Below the pieces are notes generated by a model. The model worked only from the letters and a program-made list of their open reading frames with translations, had not been told where the DNA came from and did not search any database. Positions 13,626 through 22,576 of a DNA stretch of 64,000 nucleotides are shown piece by piece. Numbering within the stretch: position 1 is the stretch's first letter; every line of letters begins with the position of its first letter. The DNA comes from Acidobacteria bacterium Ga0077534 (GTDB lineage: Bacteria > Acidobacteriota > Blastocatellia > Pyrinomonadales > Pyrinomonadaceae). The stretch lies in NCBI GenBank assembly GCA_001464455.1, contig LNEI01000016.1:1-64000 (forward strand), given 5' to 3'. The position numbers were made by a program, and so were the translations under genes.

Positions 13626-14168
13626 CTAAAGGGTCGACGGTTTTTCGACCGAACTAGGTGCTTTACGCTTTGGGCCGTCATGTCGGCGGTTCTTGAAGCG
13701 TTCCTTCATTTCCGTCCGGCGGGCGTCAAGCTGAGCTCGCTGTTCGGGGGTTAGCACCGCAAGGATCTGTTCGCGAACAGCTTTGCCTTTCGTGCCAGCC
13801 TGCTCACGCATGGCCTGCATGCGGGCTTTCTGGTCAGCGGTCAGTTCCTGGCCGGCTTTGCGAGCGTCCCGAATGGCTTTCATCTCGGTGATCGCGGTCT
13901 GGTCGGGTCGGTTTGCTTCACGGATCGACTTGATCTGAGCTTTCTGAGCTTCGGTCAGTTCGATACCGCGAAGGCCAAATCCACCGCGTTTGCCGTGGTG
14001 ACGGCCGCCAAAACCTTTGCGAGCCATTTTGTCGCGCTTGTATGACTTCTCGGCTTTTTCAGGCGATGGAATGACCGTTGTCGTCTCCTGAGCGATGGCG
14101 GCCGACGAAAGCAACGCTACGCCAAACATTAATGATAAGAAAGAAAGTGTTTTTGATTTAAGTGCCAT
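13626..14168 (-). CDS. Spy/CpxP-like LTxxQ periplasmic protein
   Basis: The 180-residue protein has a signal peptide (MALKSKTLSFLSLMFGVALLSSAAIAQ) and three LTxxQ-type motifs: LTEAQ, LTADQ and LTPEQ. This repeat is typical of the Spy/CpxP/CnrX-like helical hairpin family of periplasmic chaperones and stress sensors. The N-terminal part of the mature chain is Gly/His/Lys/Arg-rich (GRHHGKRGGF), which could bind metal, but that is speculation. It is transcribed convergently to rpoC and divergently from dxs. Confidence 0.75.
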   Translation of the reverse strand: MALKSKTLSFLSLMFGVALLSSAAIAQETTTVIPSPEKAEKSYKRDKMARKGFGGRHHGKRGGFGLRGIELTEAQKAQIKSIREANRPDQTAITEMKAIRDARKAGQELTADQKARMQAMREQAGTKGKAVREQILAVLTPEQRAQLDARRTEMKERFKNRRHDGPKRKAPSSVEKPSTL

Positions 14169-14355
14169 TTGAATTTTACCTCTAAATTTTATTCGAAGCT
14201 TTCGCTTGTCCCTACTAAGACGATAGCGGAGACCTTTTGGTTGAGGTTTTTTTCGTGGTAATCGGTAAAGAAATGTAAAGCCTCTTCGACAGTTGTCGAT
14301 TTGCCTTTTACTGCGTGAAAATGCGACATTTAATGGTAATTGTTAGAGTTTCCGG

Positions 14356-16281
14356 ATGAGATTTTTATCTGAAATAAATTCACCTGCTGATCTGCGTCAA
14401 CTCAAGGTTGAAGACCTGCAGGAAGTTGCTGACGAGGTCAGACAGTTCATAATCGATACATGCTCGCGAATAGGCGGCCACACGGGAGCGAGTCTCGGCG
14501 CGGTCGAGCTCGCGGTGGCGATGCACTATGTCTTCGACACGCCTAAAGACAGGCTCGTTTGGGATGTGGGGCATCAGGCGTACGCTCACAAGATCCTTAC
14601 CGGGCGGCGTGATGAACTTCATACGATCAAACAGGACGGCGGTTTGAGCGGCTTTCTCAAGCGTGATGAGTCGGAATACGACACGTTCGGTGCGGGACAT
14701 GCTTCGACCTCGATCTCTGCCGCTCTCGGGATGGCTGTCGCGAGGGATACTAAGAAAGAAGATTTTCATGTTTGTGCAATGATCGGCGATTCTTCGCTCG
14801 CGGGTGGAATGGCGATGGAAGGCATTAATCAGGCCGGCCACCTGAAATCCCGTCTCATTGTCCTGCTCAATGACAACGGCATGTCTATCGCTCCTGCGGT
14901 CGGCAGCCTTAGCGGATATCTAAACCGGATCAAGGAAGCACAGAGCTACCAGCACATAAAGGAAGAGATCGGCGATGCATTGGGCAGCGTTCCGGGCATA
15001 GGCAGCTCGCTTCGACGAGCGGCGAAGTCCTTTAAGGATGCGATCGCGGCCGCGGTCCTGCCGGGAGCTCTCGTCAATGAGCTTGGTTTTAAGTACATCG
15101 GCTACGTTGATGGTCACGACGTTGCGATGTTGGTCCGTGCCCTCGAAGAAGCTAAGAAGATAGATGATGGGCCTGTGATCGTACATGCTTTGACTACTAA
15201 GGGAAAAGGATTTCCAAACCCCGAAAAAAGTTATTACGCCTACCATGCAACGGGGCCCTTCGATCCAAAAACCGGACTTCCGTACCGTTCGAGCAAGGCG
15301 AACGCTCCGACCTACACCCAGGTCTTCGGCGATACGATGTGCGAATTGATGGCTAAGGACGACTCGATCGTCGCCCTCACTGCCGCAATGCCTGATGGGA
15401 CCGGCGTCGATAAGGTGCTCGAAAAGTTCCCGGAACGCTCATATGATGTCGGTATTGCTGAACAGCACGCGATAACGTTTTGTGCCGGCATGGCGTGCGA
15501 AGGCCTGAAGCCCGTAGCCGCCATCTACTCGACCTTTTTGCAGCGAGCTTTTGACCAGGTGATCCACGACGTTTGTCTGCAGGATCTTAATGTAACGCTC
15601 GCGATGGACCGTGCCGGCATCGTCGGTGCTGATGGGCCAACCCATCACGGGCTGCTGGACATAGCTTATCTCCGCGGTTATCCCAACATTGTCCTAATGG
15701 CGCCCAAGGATGAGGCCGAGATGCGGGACATGATGCTCACCGCGATCGAGCACCCGGGCCCGGCAGCGATCCGTTATCCACGCGGTAATGGCTTTGGCGT
15801 CGATATCAGCGCCGAGCCGAAGAAGATCGAGATAGGTAAAGCCGAGATCTTGCGGGAAGGCCCGGACGCGGTGATCATTGCCTATGGCTCAATGGTCTAT
15901 CCTGCCATCGACGCTGCGAAGCTGCTTGAGAAGCAGGGAACTAGCGTGACCGTAGTAAACGCTAGATTCGTCAAGCCGTTCGATGAGGACCTGATCCTCG
16001 ACCTGGTTCGGTCTTCGCAGCTTATCGTTACGGTTGAAGAAGCTTACCTTGCCGCGGGATTTGGATCTGCGGTGCTCGAACTGCTTGAAGAAAAAGGCGT
16101 TTCCGATAAAATAAAGGTTGTTAGAATGGGCGTTCCGGACGAGATCGTTACGCACGGCGACCCTAAGAAACTGCTGGCACAATACGGTCTCGATGCCGAT
16201 GGCATCGCGGCGGCTGTTAATAAAGCCCTCGACGGACAAGTAGAACAGCCTACAAACACGAGAATCCGAGCAGTAAAATAG
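14356..16281 (+). CDS. dxs: 1-deoxy-D-xylulose-5-phosphate synthase
   Basis: The 641-residue protein condenses pyruvate and glyceraldehyde 3-phosphate to DXP, the first step of the MEP isoprenoid pathway, using thiamine diphosphate. The N-terminal domain shows WDVGHQAYAHKILTGR and the ThDP-binding stretch GDSSLAGGMAMEGINQAG followed by LNDNGMSI (most DXS have GDG; here GDS). The transketolase middle domain has VGIAEQHAITFCAGMA, and a C-terminal transketolase domain follows. Start ATG 14356. It is followed closely by a DsbA-like gene, so the three genes up to the VKOR gene may form one transcript. Confidence 0.96.
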   Translation: MRFLSEINSPADLRQLKVEDLQEVADEVRQFIIDTCSRIGGHTGASLGAVELAVAMHYVFDTPKDRLVWDVGHQAYAHKILTGRRDELHTIKQDGGLSGFLKRDESEYDTFGAGHASTSISAALGMAVARDTKKEDFHVCAMIGDSSLAGGMAMEGINQAGHLKSRLIVLLNDNGMSIAPAVGSLSGYLNRIKEAQSYQHIKEEIGDALGSVPGIGSSLRRAAKSFKDAIAAAVLPGALVNELGFKYIGYVDGHDVAMLVRALEEAKKIDDGPVIVHALTTKGKGFPNPEKSYYAYHATGPFDPKTGLPYRSSKANAPTYTQVFGDTMCELMAKDDSIVALTAAMPDGTGVDKVLEKFPERSYDVGIAEQHAITFCAGMACEGLKPVAAIYSTFLQRAFDQVIHDVCLQDLNVTLAMDRAGIVGADGPTHHGLLDIAYLRGYPNIVLMAPKDEAEMRDMMLTAIEHPGPAAIRYPRGNGFGVDISAEPKKIEIGKAEILREGPDAVIIAYGSMVYPAIDAAKLLEKQGTSVTVVNARFVKPFDEDLILDLVRSSQLIVTVEEAYLAAGFGSAVLELLEEKGVSDKIKVVRMGVPDEIVTHGDPKKLLAQYGLDADGIAAAVNKALDGQVEQPTNTRIRAVK

Positions 16282-16290
16282 AGAGTTTTT

Positions 16291-17106
16291 ATGCCAAAAG
16301 AAATTAAAAGTAAGAAAGCCGAACCAAAAAGCAACATGCCGTTGCTGATCATCGGAGCGGTGCTGATCGGGGCCATCATTGGCGGTATCTGGTATTTCAG
16401 CTCGCAAAGATCGGCTCCGGCGACCGCAAACACAAACACGAGTACCGCAAACACGGCGACCACGCCAAGGCCGACGAACACGATATCGCCCAACGCTCCG
16501 GCGGGTGCGACTCCGCCGAATATGACCGGATCGCAGGCGGCCACGGTCACGCTCGAAGAGTTCGCTGATTTCCAATGCGGAAGTTGTGCTGCGGCCAATC
16601 CGATCCTGAGCGAGGTCAAATCGCTTTACGGATCACGCATAAAGTTCATTTTCCGAAATTATCCGCTTTCGATCCCGGCCCACGACAAAGCTTATGAAGC
16701 GGCTGTTGCCGCCGAAGCGGCTGGCTTGCAGGGCAAGTTCTGGGACATGCAGAACCTTTTATTTGTGAACCAGCAGGGCTGGACCGCTGCTCCATCGTAT
16801 AAGCAGATGTGGAAAGGTTATGCCGAGAGGATAGGTATAGACGTAGCGAAATGGGAGGCCGACATGATGGGTATCGCGGCGAAGGGCCGTGTCGATGCTG
16901 ACCTCGCCCGCGGAAAGGCGATCGGAGTGAATTCTACCCCGAGCCTCTACATTAACGGGATGCTCGTACCGTTTTCGGAGATGGCAGTGCCCAAGCTGAA
17001 GGCTATTATCGATGCCGAACTTGCAAAGACCTCGGCATCCCCTGCGGCAAATACGGCAGCCGCCCCGGCGGGAAATACCGCCGGCAACACGAACGCCGCA
17101 AAGTAA
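16291..17106 (+). CDS. Membrane-anchored DsbA-like thiol oxidoreductase
   Basis: The 271-residue protein has an N-terminal membrane anchor (about residues 11-33, NMPLLIIGAVLIGAIIGGIW), a Thr/Asn/Ala-rich linker, and a thioredoxin-fold domain of the DsbA/Thioredoxin_4 type with active site C96-G-S-C99 and the conserved cis-Pro segment NSTPSLYING. It should act outside the cytoplasmic membrane in disulfide formation. It ends in another low-complexity Ala/Asn/Thr tail. The VKOR gene starts at the next base after its stop codon, strongly suggesting a functional pair. Confidence 0.88.
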   Translation: MPKEIKSKKAEPKSNMPLLIIGAVLIGAIIGGIWYFSSQRSAPATANTNTSTANTATTPRPTNTISPNAPAGATPPNMTGSQAATVTLEEFADFQCGSCAAANPILSEVKSLYGSRIKFIFRNYPLSIPAHDKAYEAAVAAEAAGLQGKFWDMQNLLFVNQQGWTAAPSYKQMWKGYAERIGIDVAKWEADMMGIAAKGRVDADLARGKAIGVNSTPSLYINGMLVPFSEMAVPKLKAIIDAELAKTSASPAANTAAAPAGNTAGNTNAAK

Positions 17107-17580
17107 ATGGATCCAGAAGTTTTGGAGGAAGAAGGGCCGCAAAGGCGAAGTGCTTTGATACCGTCGGTCGCGGCTATAGTCGCGATCGTCGGGCTGGCGG
17201 ATTCGATCTATCTCACGGTCCACCATTTTACCTCGGAGCCGGTTCCGTGTAGCCTGGTCGAGGGTTGCGAGATGGTTCTCAACAGTCAGTGGGCTGAGAT
17301 CGCAGGCATACCGCTGGCCGCGTTCGGTGCGGCGGCTTACTTCACTGCTTTTTCGCTGGCTGTGCTTACGGCATTCGGCGATAGCAGAATGTGGAAGCTT
17401 TTCGGTGCTCAGGTGACACTGATGGCGGGCTTTTCGCTCTGGCTCGTATATGTGCAAGCCTTCTTGATCAAGGCATTTTGCCAGTTTTGTTTGCTGTCGG
17501 CGGTTACGTCGATGTTGTTGTTTGTGCTATTTGTTATTTCAGTTTTTGTCGGTCGTTCGAAAAGTCGAACATCGGCATGA
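17107..17580 (+). CDS. Vitamin K epoxide reductase (VKOR) family protein
   Basis: The 157-residue protein has four predicted membrane helices and the VKOR cysteine set: C48 and C54 in the loop, conserved S60, and the active-site pair C125-Q-F-C128. Bacterial VKOR homologues replace DsbB, reoxidising DsbA-like partners with quinone. ATG 17107 directly follows the stop of the DsbA-like gene (zero spacing), so translation is probably coupled. The pair would provide oxidative folding for exported proteins such as the many secreted enzymes in this window. Confidence 0.9.
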   Translation: MDPEVLEEEGPQRRSALIPSVAAIVAIVGLADSIYLTVHHFTSEPVPCSLVEGCEMVLNSQWAEIAGIPLAAFGAAAYFTAFSLAVLTAFGDSRMWKLFGAQVTLMAGFSLWLVYVQAFLIKAFCQFCLLSAVTSMLLFVLFVISVFVGRSKSRTSA

Positions 17581-17705
17581 ATCCAAACTAGGTTCTATCG
17601 CGAAATCACTCATGAAGGCCGCAAGCGGGGAGGAACGCTCCGCAATTAGGCAGTGTGATTGAAATAAGATAGCTTAGGGAGATAGACACCGTTCCACCTT
17701 AAGAG

Positions 17706-18272
17706 TTGTTAGTGACTGAAGCCATCTTAAAACGTATAGCAGAGGGAGATAGGAGTGCTGTTCAGGATTGCCTGAAGAAGTATGGCGGACTCGTGTGGTC
17801 AATCGCCAGAAAGATGCTCCGAAACCCTGACGACGCGGAGGACGCGGTGCAGGAGATATTTGTTGATATTTGGAAGAACGCCGAACGCTTTGACGAAACG
17901 AAATCGTCTGAGACGACGTTCATTGCGATGATCGCTCGCAGGCGGCTCATCGACAAGATCCGGTATTCGACCCGCCGCATTTCCGCCGATTCACTCGATG
18001 ATGTTTTGCTCGAACCATTTACAAGAGCCGATAAGGACATGCAGGTAAGCCTCGAAGCACAACAAGCTGCTGAGGCAATGAGAACACTTCGGCCGGAGCA
18101 GCAGCAGGTTTTGCGACTTTCGATAATACAGGGAATGTCGCACCAAGAGATCGCCGACGCGACAGGGATGCCGTTAGGCACGGTCAAAACCCACGCAAGA
18201 CGTGGAATATTACAAGTAAGGGAATTTTTAGGCCTCGGAAACACGGGCCTTTCACAGGAGGTAAGAGCATGA
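17706..18272 (+). CDS. ECF-type RNA polymerase sigma factor
   Basis: The protein (up to 188 residues) has sigma-70 region 2 (RNPDDAEDAVQEIFVDIWKN) and region 4 with the helix-turn-helix (LSIIQGMSHQEIADATGMPL, VKTHARRGILQVRE). These two regions alone define an ECF sigma. The start is TTG 17706 or GTG 17712; the latter is equally plausible, and the ribosome binding site is weak for both. The stop overlaps the start of the anti-sigma gene by ATGA (18269-18272), typical of sigma/anti-sigma pairs. Confidence 0.92.
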   Translation: MLVTEAILKRIAEGDRSAVQDCLKKYGGLVWSIARKMLRNPDDAEDAVQEIFVDIWKNAERFDETKSSETTFIAMIARRRLIDKIRYSTRRISADSLDDVLLEPFTRADKDMQVSLEAQQAAEAMRTLRPEQQQVLRLSIIQGMSHQEIADATGMPLGTVKTHARRGILQVREFLGLGNTGLSQEVRA

Positions 18273-19099
18273 ACGGAGAACAGCAGGAATTATTCTTCGA
18301 TCTTCTTACCAAGAAGGCGATCTACGGCCTGGATGATGCCGAACAGCGACAGCTGGATCTTATCGATCCGGGCAATGGCGAGGACGAGCTGTTTTCTCTT
18401 GAAATGACGGCCGCCGCCATCAGCATGATCGACCTTCCGGCAGAGCACTCGATGCCTTCCCATCTGGCGGCAAAGATCGAAGAGAGTTCGGAGAAATGGG
18501 TTGGAGAGACTTCGTGGCCGCCGGTTTATAAGGAGACGGAGGAAAATCGGTCCACAGGGTGGTTCGGCTGGCTTGGTTGGGGGGCAGCGGTAGCCGCATG
18601 TGCGGTCTTGGCCTTTAATATCTACACCACGCGACTTCAACCGCCGCCTCAGGTCGCGGGGCCCATCCCGGTCGAATCGCCGAAAGTCCTGACACCGGCG
18701 GAGCAGCGAGAACAGCTTCTTGCTTCTGCTACCGGAGTGATCCAGGCAAATTGGTCGGCGGGCAATGTTAAAGATCTAAAAGAAGTTTCAGGCGATGTAG
18801 TTTGGAGCGATGCAAAACAGGTTGGATATATGAGATTCCGTGGGCTCCCGGTCAATGATAAGACCAAGGAAACCTACCAGCTGTGGATCTTTGACAAGAC
18901 GCAGGACAAGGCAACGCCCATCGACGGCGGCACCTTCGACGTGGCATCAAATGGGGAAGTGATCATTCCGATCGACGCGAAGCTCAAGGCTCTCGAGCCC
19001 GGGATGTTCGCGATCACCATTGAAAAACCCGGTGGCGTCGTGGTGTCGAAACGAGAGAAGATAGCGGCTCTCGCGACTGTCGAAAGCAAGACAAGTTAG
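18269..19099 (+). CDS. RskA-family anti-sigma factor
   Basis: The 276-residue protein has a cytoplasmic N-terminal part with the zinc-less anti-sigma-like helical region (AIYGLDDAEQRQLDLID), one transmembrane helix at about 93-112, and an extracytoplasmic anti-sigma-K domain (VKDLKEVSGDVVWSDAKQVG, RFRGLPVNDKTKETYQLWIF). It should hold the upstream ECF sigma inactive at the membrane until an envelope signal. The gene overlaps the sigma gene by four bases and is followed by a strong terminator, so the two genes form one operon. Confidence 0.9.
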   Translation: MNGEQQELFFDLLTKKAIYGLDDAEQRQLDLIDPGNGEDELFSLEMTAAAISMIDLPAEHSMPSHLAAKIEESSEKWVGETSWPPVYKETEENRSTGWFGWLGWGAAVAACAVLAFNIYTTRLQPPPQVAGPIPVESPKVLTPAEQREQLLASATGVIQANWSAGNVKDLKEVSGDVVWSDAKQVGYMRFRGLPVNDKTKETYQLWIFDKTQDKATPIDGGTFDVASNGEVIIPIDAKLKALEPGMFAITIEKPGGVVVSKREKIAALATVESKTS

Positions 19100-19122
19100 G
19101 TGCGAACTTAATCTGGAATATC

Positions 19123-19156
19123 AGGGGCAAGGTCAAGTGACCTTGCCCCTCTCTTT
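19123..19156 (+). terminator. Terminator after the sigma/anti-sigma operon
   Basis: AGGGGCAAGGTCA (19123-19135) pairs perfectly with TGACCTTGCCCCT (19138-19150), with a two-base loop, followed by CTCTTT. It ends the ECF operon before fbaB. Confidence 0.93.
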
Positions 19157-19233
19157 ATGCGACGTCACCACCTTTGTTGTATATTATTGTATTAATAAAT
19201 GACCTCAATCTTGTTAATTAAGGAGACCTTTTA

Positions 19234-20310
19234 ATGTCCAGTGACCACGCGCGTATTGCCGAATTGCTCGGCCCTGATGCAGATTCTTTGCTGAACCACG
19301 TTTCGACGACGATACCAAAAGAGAACATTCACCTTCCGGGCGGTGATTTTGTCGATCGTGTCATAGCTGCCTCTGATCGCAATCCAAACGTGCTTCGCAG
19401 CATGCAGACGCTCTTCAGTACCGGAAGGCTTAGCGGTACGGGCTATCTTTCCATCTTGCCGGTGGATCAAGGCATCGAGCATTCGGCAGGGGCTTCGTTT
19501 GCACCGAATCCGATGTATTTTGACCCGGAAAACATTGTTAAGCTCGCCATCGAGGGTGGCTGTAACGCGGTTGCTTCGACTTACGGTGTGCTGGGGATGG
19601 TGGCTCGCAAATACGCGCACAAGATACCTTTCGTCGTTAAGATCAACCACAATGAGCTTCTTACATATCCGAATCAGTTCGATCAGGTAATGTTCGGAAC
19701 GATCGAGCAGGCTCGAAATATGGGAGCGGTTGCCGTCGGGGCAACGATCTATTTCGGCTCTGACCAATCGACCCGTCAGATCACGGAGGTTGCCGAGGCT
19801 TTTGCTTACGCTCACGAGCTCGGGATGGCGACGATTCTCTGGTGCTATCTGCGAAATCCGAAGTTCAAAGGCCCGGAGGGCGACATGCACACTGCCGCCG
19901 ACCTTACCGGACAGGCAAATCATCTCGGCGTTACGATCCAGGCAGATATCATCAAGCAGAAACTGCCCGAGCGTAACGGCGGCTACAACATGCTCAACAC
20001 CGAGAGCAGCTATGGCAAGACAAATCCGAAGATCTATTCGGAACTTACGAGCGATAACCCGATCGACCTTGTCCGCTACCAAGTAGCCAACTGCTACATG
20101 GGTCGCTGCGGCCTTATAAATTCCGGCGGCGAGTCAAAAGGTGCCAGCGACCTGGCCGACGCAGTCCGCACCGCGGTCATCAATAAACGCGGCGGCGGCA
20201 CGGGCCTCATCTCAGGCCGCAAAGCCTTCCAACGCCCAATGGCCGAAGGCGTCCAATTGCTCAATGCGATCCAGGATGTTTACTTGAACGAATCGATTAC
20301 CGTAGCTTAG
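19234..20310 (+). CDS. fbaB: Class I fructose-bisphosphate aldolase (FbaB/DhnA type)
   Basis: The 358-residue protein matches the archaeal-type/FbaB class I aldolase: [19 protein letters not shown] near the N-terminus, [16 protein letters not shown] and the region [20 protein letters not shown] that carries the conserved lysines, of which one forms the Schiff base in this family. It interconverts fructose 1,6-bisphosphate with triose phosphates in glycolysis/gluconeogenesis. The length equals that of E. coli FbaB. Start ATG 19234 follows AAGGAGACC. The promoter region (19160-19225) is AT-rich. A bidirectional terminator follows. Confidence 0.95.
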   Translation: MSSDHARIAELLGPDADSLLNHVSTTIPKENIHLPGGDFVDRVIAASDRNPNVLRSMQTLFSTGRLSGTGYLSILPVDQGIEHSAGASFAPNPMYFDPENIVKLAIEGGCNAVASTYGVLGMVARKYAHKIPFVVKINHNELLTYPNQFDQVMFGTIEQARNMGAVAVGATIYFGSDQSTRQITEVAEAFAYAHELGMATILWCYLRNPKFKGPEGDMHTAADLTGQANHLGVTIQADIIKQKLPERNGGYNMLNTESSYGKTNPKIYSELTSDNPIDLVRYQVANCYMGRCGLINSGGESKGASDLADAVRTAVINKRGGGTGLISGRKAFQRPMAEGVQLLNAIQDVYLNESITVA

Positions 20311-20328
20311 TCGGTTCGCTAAAAACAG

Positions 20329-20363
20329 AAAGGCCGCGAAAGGTATCCTTCTCGCGGCTTTTC
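20329..20363. terminator. Bidirectional terminator between fbaB and an MBL-fold gene
   Basis: GCCGCGA (20333-20339) and TCGCGGC (20352-20358) flank a 12-base loop, with A-run before and T-run after the stem. It lies between convergent genes, so it probably serves both. Confidence 0.85.
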
Positions 20364-20375
20364 CTTGTTTCGTGT

Positions 20376-21281
20376 TCACTTACTTGAATGCGACCGTAGA
20401 ACGATATCGATCCACATATCGGTTTTAATAAAACCGGAGCCCGCTGCCTTAAATTTTTCAGGCAGACCGTCTTTTTTGATGTCGGCGGCTGTTTTGCCGG
20501 CTTTCATTGCGTCGGTGATGATCTTTGAGCTTTCGGCTATGATGTCGCGGTATGCTTTTAGGTCGTTAAGCGTTGCGAGCGGGCCGTGGCCGGGGATCAA
20601 TTTAGCGTCTGCGGGCAGCGTTTTGATCATCGAGTCGAGAGTTATCATCAGGCCCTGCACGCTGCCGCCGCTATCTATATCAACGAATGGAAACCGCCCG
20701 ACAAAGAAATTATCGCCAAAATGTACGACGTTGGCATTCTTGAAAAACACGACCGTGTCGCCATCGGTGTGGCCGTTGGGATAATGACGGAGCGTGATCT
20801 CCTCCCCGTTGAGATGGATCGTCATGCTTTCGGAATAGGTGACTATCGGAAGAGCGTACGACGGATACGGAGCAGTTTTTCGCCCGAAGATGACCGGCGG
20901 GTCGAGAAGCCGTTTGCGAACGTTCGCATGTGCAACTATTACTGATCCTTCTTTACCGAAGGCGTCATTGCCCTCGGTGTGGTCGCCGTGCCAGTGAGTA
21001 TTAAGCACGAACCGCGGCGTCGCGGCTCCTAGCTCTTTCAGTGCGGCGCTGAGCTTTTGGCTTACCGCCTTGTAATCGTCATCGACGATCAGGATGCCCT
21101 CGGGCCCGACGACGGCACCAATGTTTCCTCCCTGGCCCTGCAGCATATACACGTTGCCGTTGACCTTTTGAGTTTTGACGGTTATATCCTGCTGCTGCGG
21201 GTAGTGAGTATTGTCGCCGTGAGCAAAACCGGCCGTGATAAGCGAGAGAATAATAAGAAAAGAAGCGAAATATCGTTGCAT
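20376..21281 (-). CDS. Secreted metallo-beta-lactamase-fold hydrolase
   Basis: The 301-residue protein has a signal peptide (FASFLIILSLITAGFA) and the MBL zinc motif H96-W-H98-G-D100-H101, later NGHTDGDT, GDNFF and GHGPLA. This is the SoxH/quinoprotein-relay-like type of periplasmic MBL protein, whose substrates are mostly unknown. The sequence shows no direct support for antibiotic hydrolysis. It is monocistronic between a shared terminator and the 21334-21421 inverted repeat. Confidence 0.85.
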   Translation of the reverse strand: MQRYFASFLIILSLITAGFAHGDNTHYPQQQDITVKTQKVNGNVYMLQGQGGNIGAVVGPEGILIVDDDYKAVSQKLSAALKELGAATPRFVLNTHWHGDHTEGNDAFGKEGSVIVAHANVRKRLLDPPVIFGRKTAPYPSYALPIVTYSESMTIHLNGEEITLRHYPNGHTDGDTVVFFKNANVVHFGDNFFVGRFPFVDIDSGGSVQGLMITLDSMIKTLPADAKLIPGHGPLATLNDLKAYRDIIAESSKIITDAMKAGKTAADIKKDGLPEKFKAAGSGFIKTDMWIDIVLRSHSSK

Positions 21282-21333
21282 TTTTTTGGATCCTCCGAGT
21301 TCCTTAATGATAGCAAAAAAACGCCGGCGGAGG

Positions 21334-21421
21334 CCCGCACGAAGTAAGGGCTCCCATGGTCGAAGGGTCTCGTGTCAGAAAATCTAGAACCGCCGCATGC
21401 GAGCCCTTACTGCGTGCGGGC
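21334..21421. repeat. Long inverted repeat, REP-like
   Basis: Arm 21334-21354 (GCCCGCACGAAGTAAGGGCT plus C) and arm 21401-21421 are reverse complements at 20 of 21 positions, with a 46-base loop that contains CCATGG. It occupies most of the spacer between two minus-strand MBL genes. There is no T-run next to either arm, so it is not a simple terminator; it resembles extragenic palindromic repeats. Confidence 0.8.
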
Positions 21422-21428
21422 TTCTGCA

Positions 21429-22121
21429 TCAGATAAACCGGCCACGCAACATTTGGTATTGGCCCGTGAGAAACGGGTTCATCGTTCGTTCGCGGCCGAT
21501 CGTGGTTTCACGCCCGTGGCCGGAATAGACGATAAAGTCGTCGCCGAGCGACATGATCTGCTCGTTGATCGACTGGATCAACTGCTCATGGCTGCCGCCC
21601 GGAAGGTCGGTCCGGCCGACCGAGCCTTCGAAAAGGCAATCGCCGACGAAGATACGTTTTTCGGTTTCCTCGGCCAATACAACGTGTCCGCGAGTATGCC
21701 CCGGACAGTGCCTCACGCTGAATCGCAGCTCTCCAACCTCGTAGATCTCGCCGTGCTCCCAGTTTCTCGTCAGTTGCGGCGGATCGTCGTAGTCAAACCC
21801 AAGTGCCGCCAGTTGATGCGGGGCGATGCCCATAAGGAGCGGCTGCTGCGGCAGGCCGTAATAAAGATCCTCGTCGTCTTTGTGCAGAATTATCTCGGCC
21901 GCAGGAAACGCTTTTGCGAGATCACTCGTTCCGCCGACGTGATCTAGGTGGCCGTGCGTGAGCGTTATCGCCTGAAGCTCAAGGCCGTTGGTCAAAATAA
22001 AGTCCGTTAATTCCTGCGACCGCTCGCCCGGATCGATACAGATCGCACTACGCGTCCGCTCACAAGCGACAACACGCGTGTTTTGCTGGAACGGAGTAAT
22101 GGTGAATGTCTTTATTAACAT
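21429..22121 (-). CDS. Cytoplasmic MBL-fold hydrolase, glyoxalase II-like
   Basis: The 230-residue protein lacks a signal peptide and shows T55-H56-G-H58-L-D60-H61-VGG, CPGHTRGHVVL, GDCLFEGSVGRTDLPGG and YSGHGRETTIGRE. These are the signature motifs of the YcbL/glyoxalase II-like hydroxyacylglutathione hydrolase group, which bind two metal ions. The exact thioester substrate cannot be read from sequence. The start is ATG 22121. Confidence 0.88.
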   Translation of the reverse strand: MLIKTFTITPFQQNTRVVACERTRSAICIDPGERSQELTDFILTNGLELQAITLTHGHLDHVGGTSDLAKAFPAAEIILHKDDEDLYYGLPQQPLLMGIAPHQLAALGFDYDDPPQLTRNWEHGEIYEVGELRFSVRHCPGHTRGHVVLAEETEKRIFVGDCLFEGSVGRTDLPGGSHEQLIQSINEQIMSLGDDFIVYSGHGRETTIGRERTMNPFLTGQYQMLRGRFI

Positions 22122-22185
22122 CAGTATTGCTGGTATTGCCGCCGCCTTCAGGCAACGGTACGGGCAACAACAAACTCTCGCGGCA

Positions 22186-22488
22186 TTAGCCCAAACTTCT
22201 GTCCCCCGGAGACAGGCGGTCTAGGACATTCTCAATGTCAAAATTCCCGCTTTTTCTATTCTGCAACACAAAAACGATCGCCTCGCGATACGTTTTAACG
22301 TCGGGCTTGCCGTTAAAGCAGGGCATTTCAATGTCGGTCAGATTCAAATACATGGTTAAGCAGCTCAGCAACATCCACAACAGAATTTCCTCTTCGGTGC
22401 CGATTGGGTTGTGTTTGATGATCGTTTCGCGGTCTTCGATGATGCCGTCGACGATGCGGGCGAATTCTGATTCTGAAATTCTTGTCAT
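22186..22488 (-). CDS. Hypothetical protein, 100 aa
   Basis: I do not recognise this family. The protein starts MTRISESEFARIVDGIIEDR and is mostly helical by composition, with no signal peptide, no membrane helix and one cysteine pair (C39, C57 by approximate count). Codon use and amino-acid composition look like a real gene, and it is colinear with the flanking MBL and GNAT genes on the minus strand. The 88-base spacer upstream holds a perfect 17-bp inverted repeat. Confidence 0.65.
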   Translation of the reverse strand: MTRISESEFARIVDGIIEDRETIIKHNPIGTEEEILLWMLLSCLTMYLNLTDIEMPCFNGKPDVKTYREAIVFVLQNRKSGNFDIENVLDRLSPGDRSLG

Positions 22489-22506
22489 TCAAAAATCCTG
22501 GTGGAT

Positions 22507-22568
22507 TTCTTTGCGATCTTTGCCCTTAAGAAAAATTTCAACGCAAAGGCCGCAAAGATCGCAAAGAA
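22507..22568. repeat. 9-mer hairpin with perfect 17-bp arms
   Basis: TTCTTTGCGATCTTTGC (22507-22523) and GCAAAGATCGCAAAGAA (22552-22568) are exact reverse complements. The right side is a run of 9-mers GCAAAGGCC, GCAAAGATC, GCAAAGAAG. It lies between the hypothetical gene and the GNAT gene on the minus strand. Similar GCAAAG-type runs are frequent in spacers of some soil bacteria. Confidence 0.8.
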
Positions 22569-22576
22569 GCCGCGAA

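Noticed and set aside
19231-20082. A 283-codon open frame on the minus strand
   Set aside because: Antisense shadow of fbaB, which is clearly coding on the plus strand.
20376-21281. Possible antibiotic-degrading beta-lactamase
   Set aside because: Only the generic MBL fold motifs are visible; no feature specific to true metallo-beta-lactamases was seen.
21334-21421. Rho-independent terminator
   Set aside because: There is no T-run next to the arms and the loop is 46 bases, so it is better described as an extragenic palindrome.
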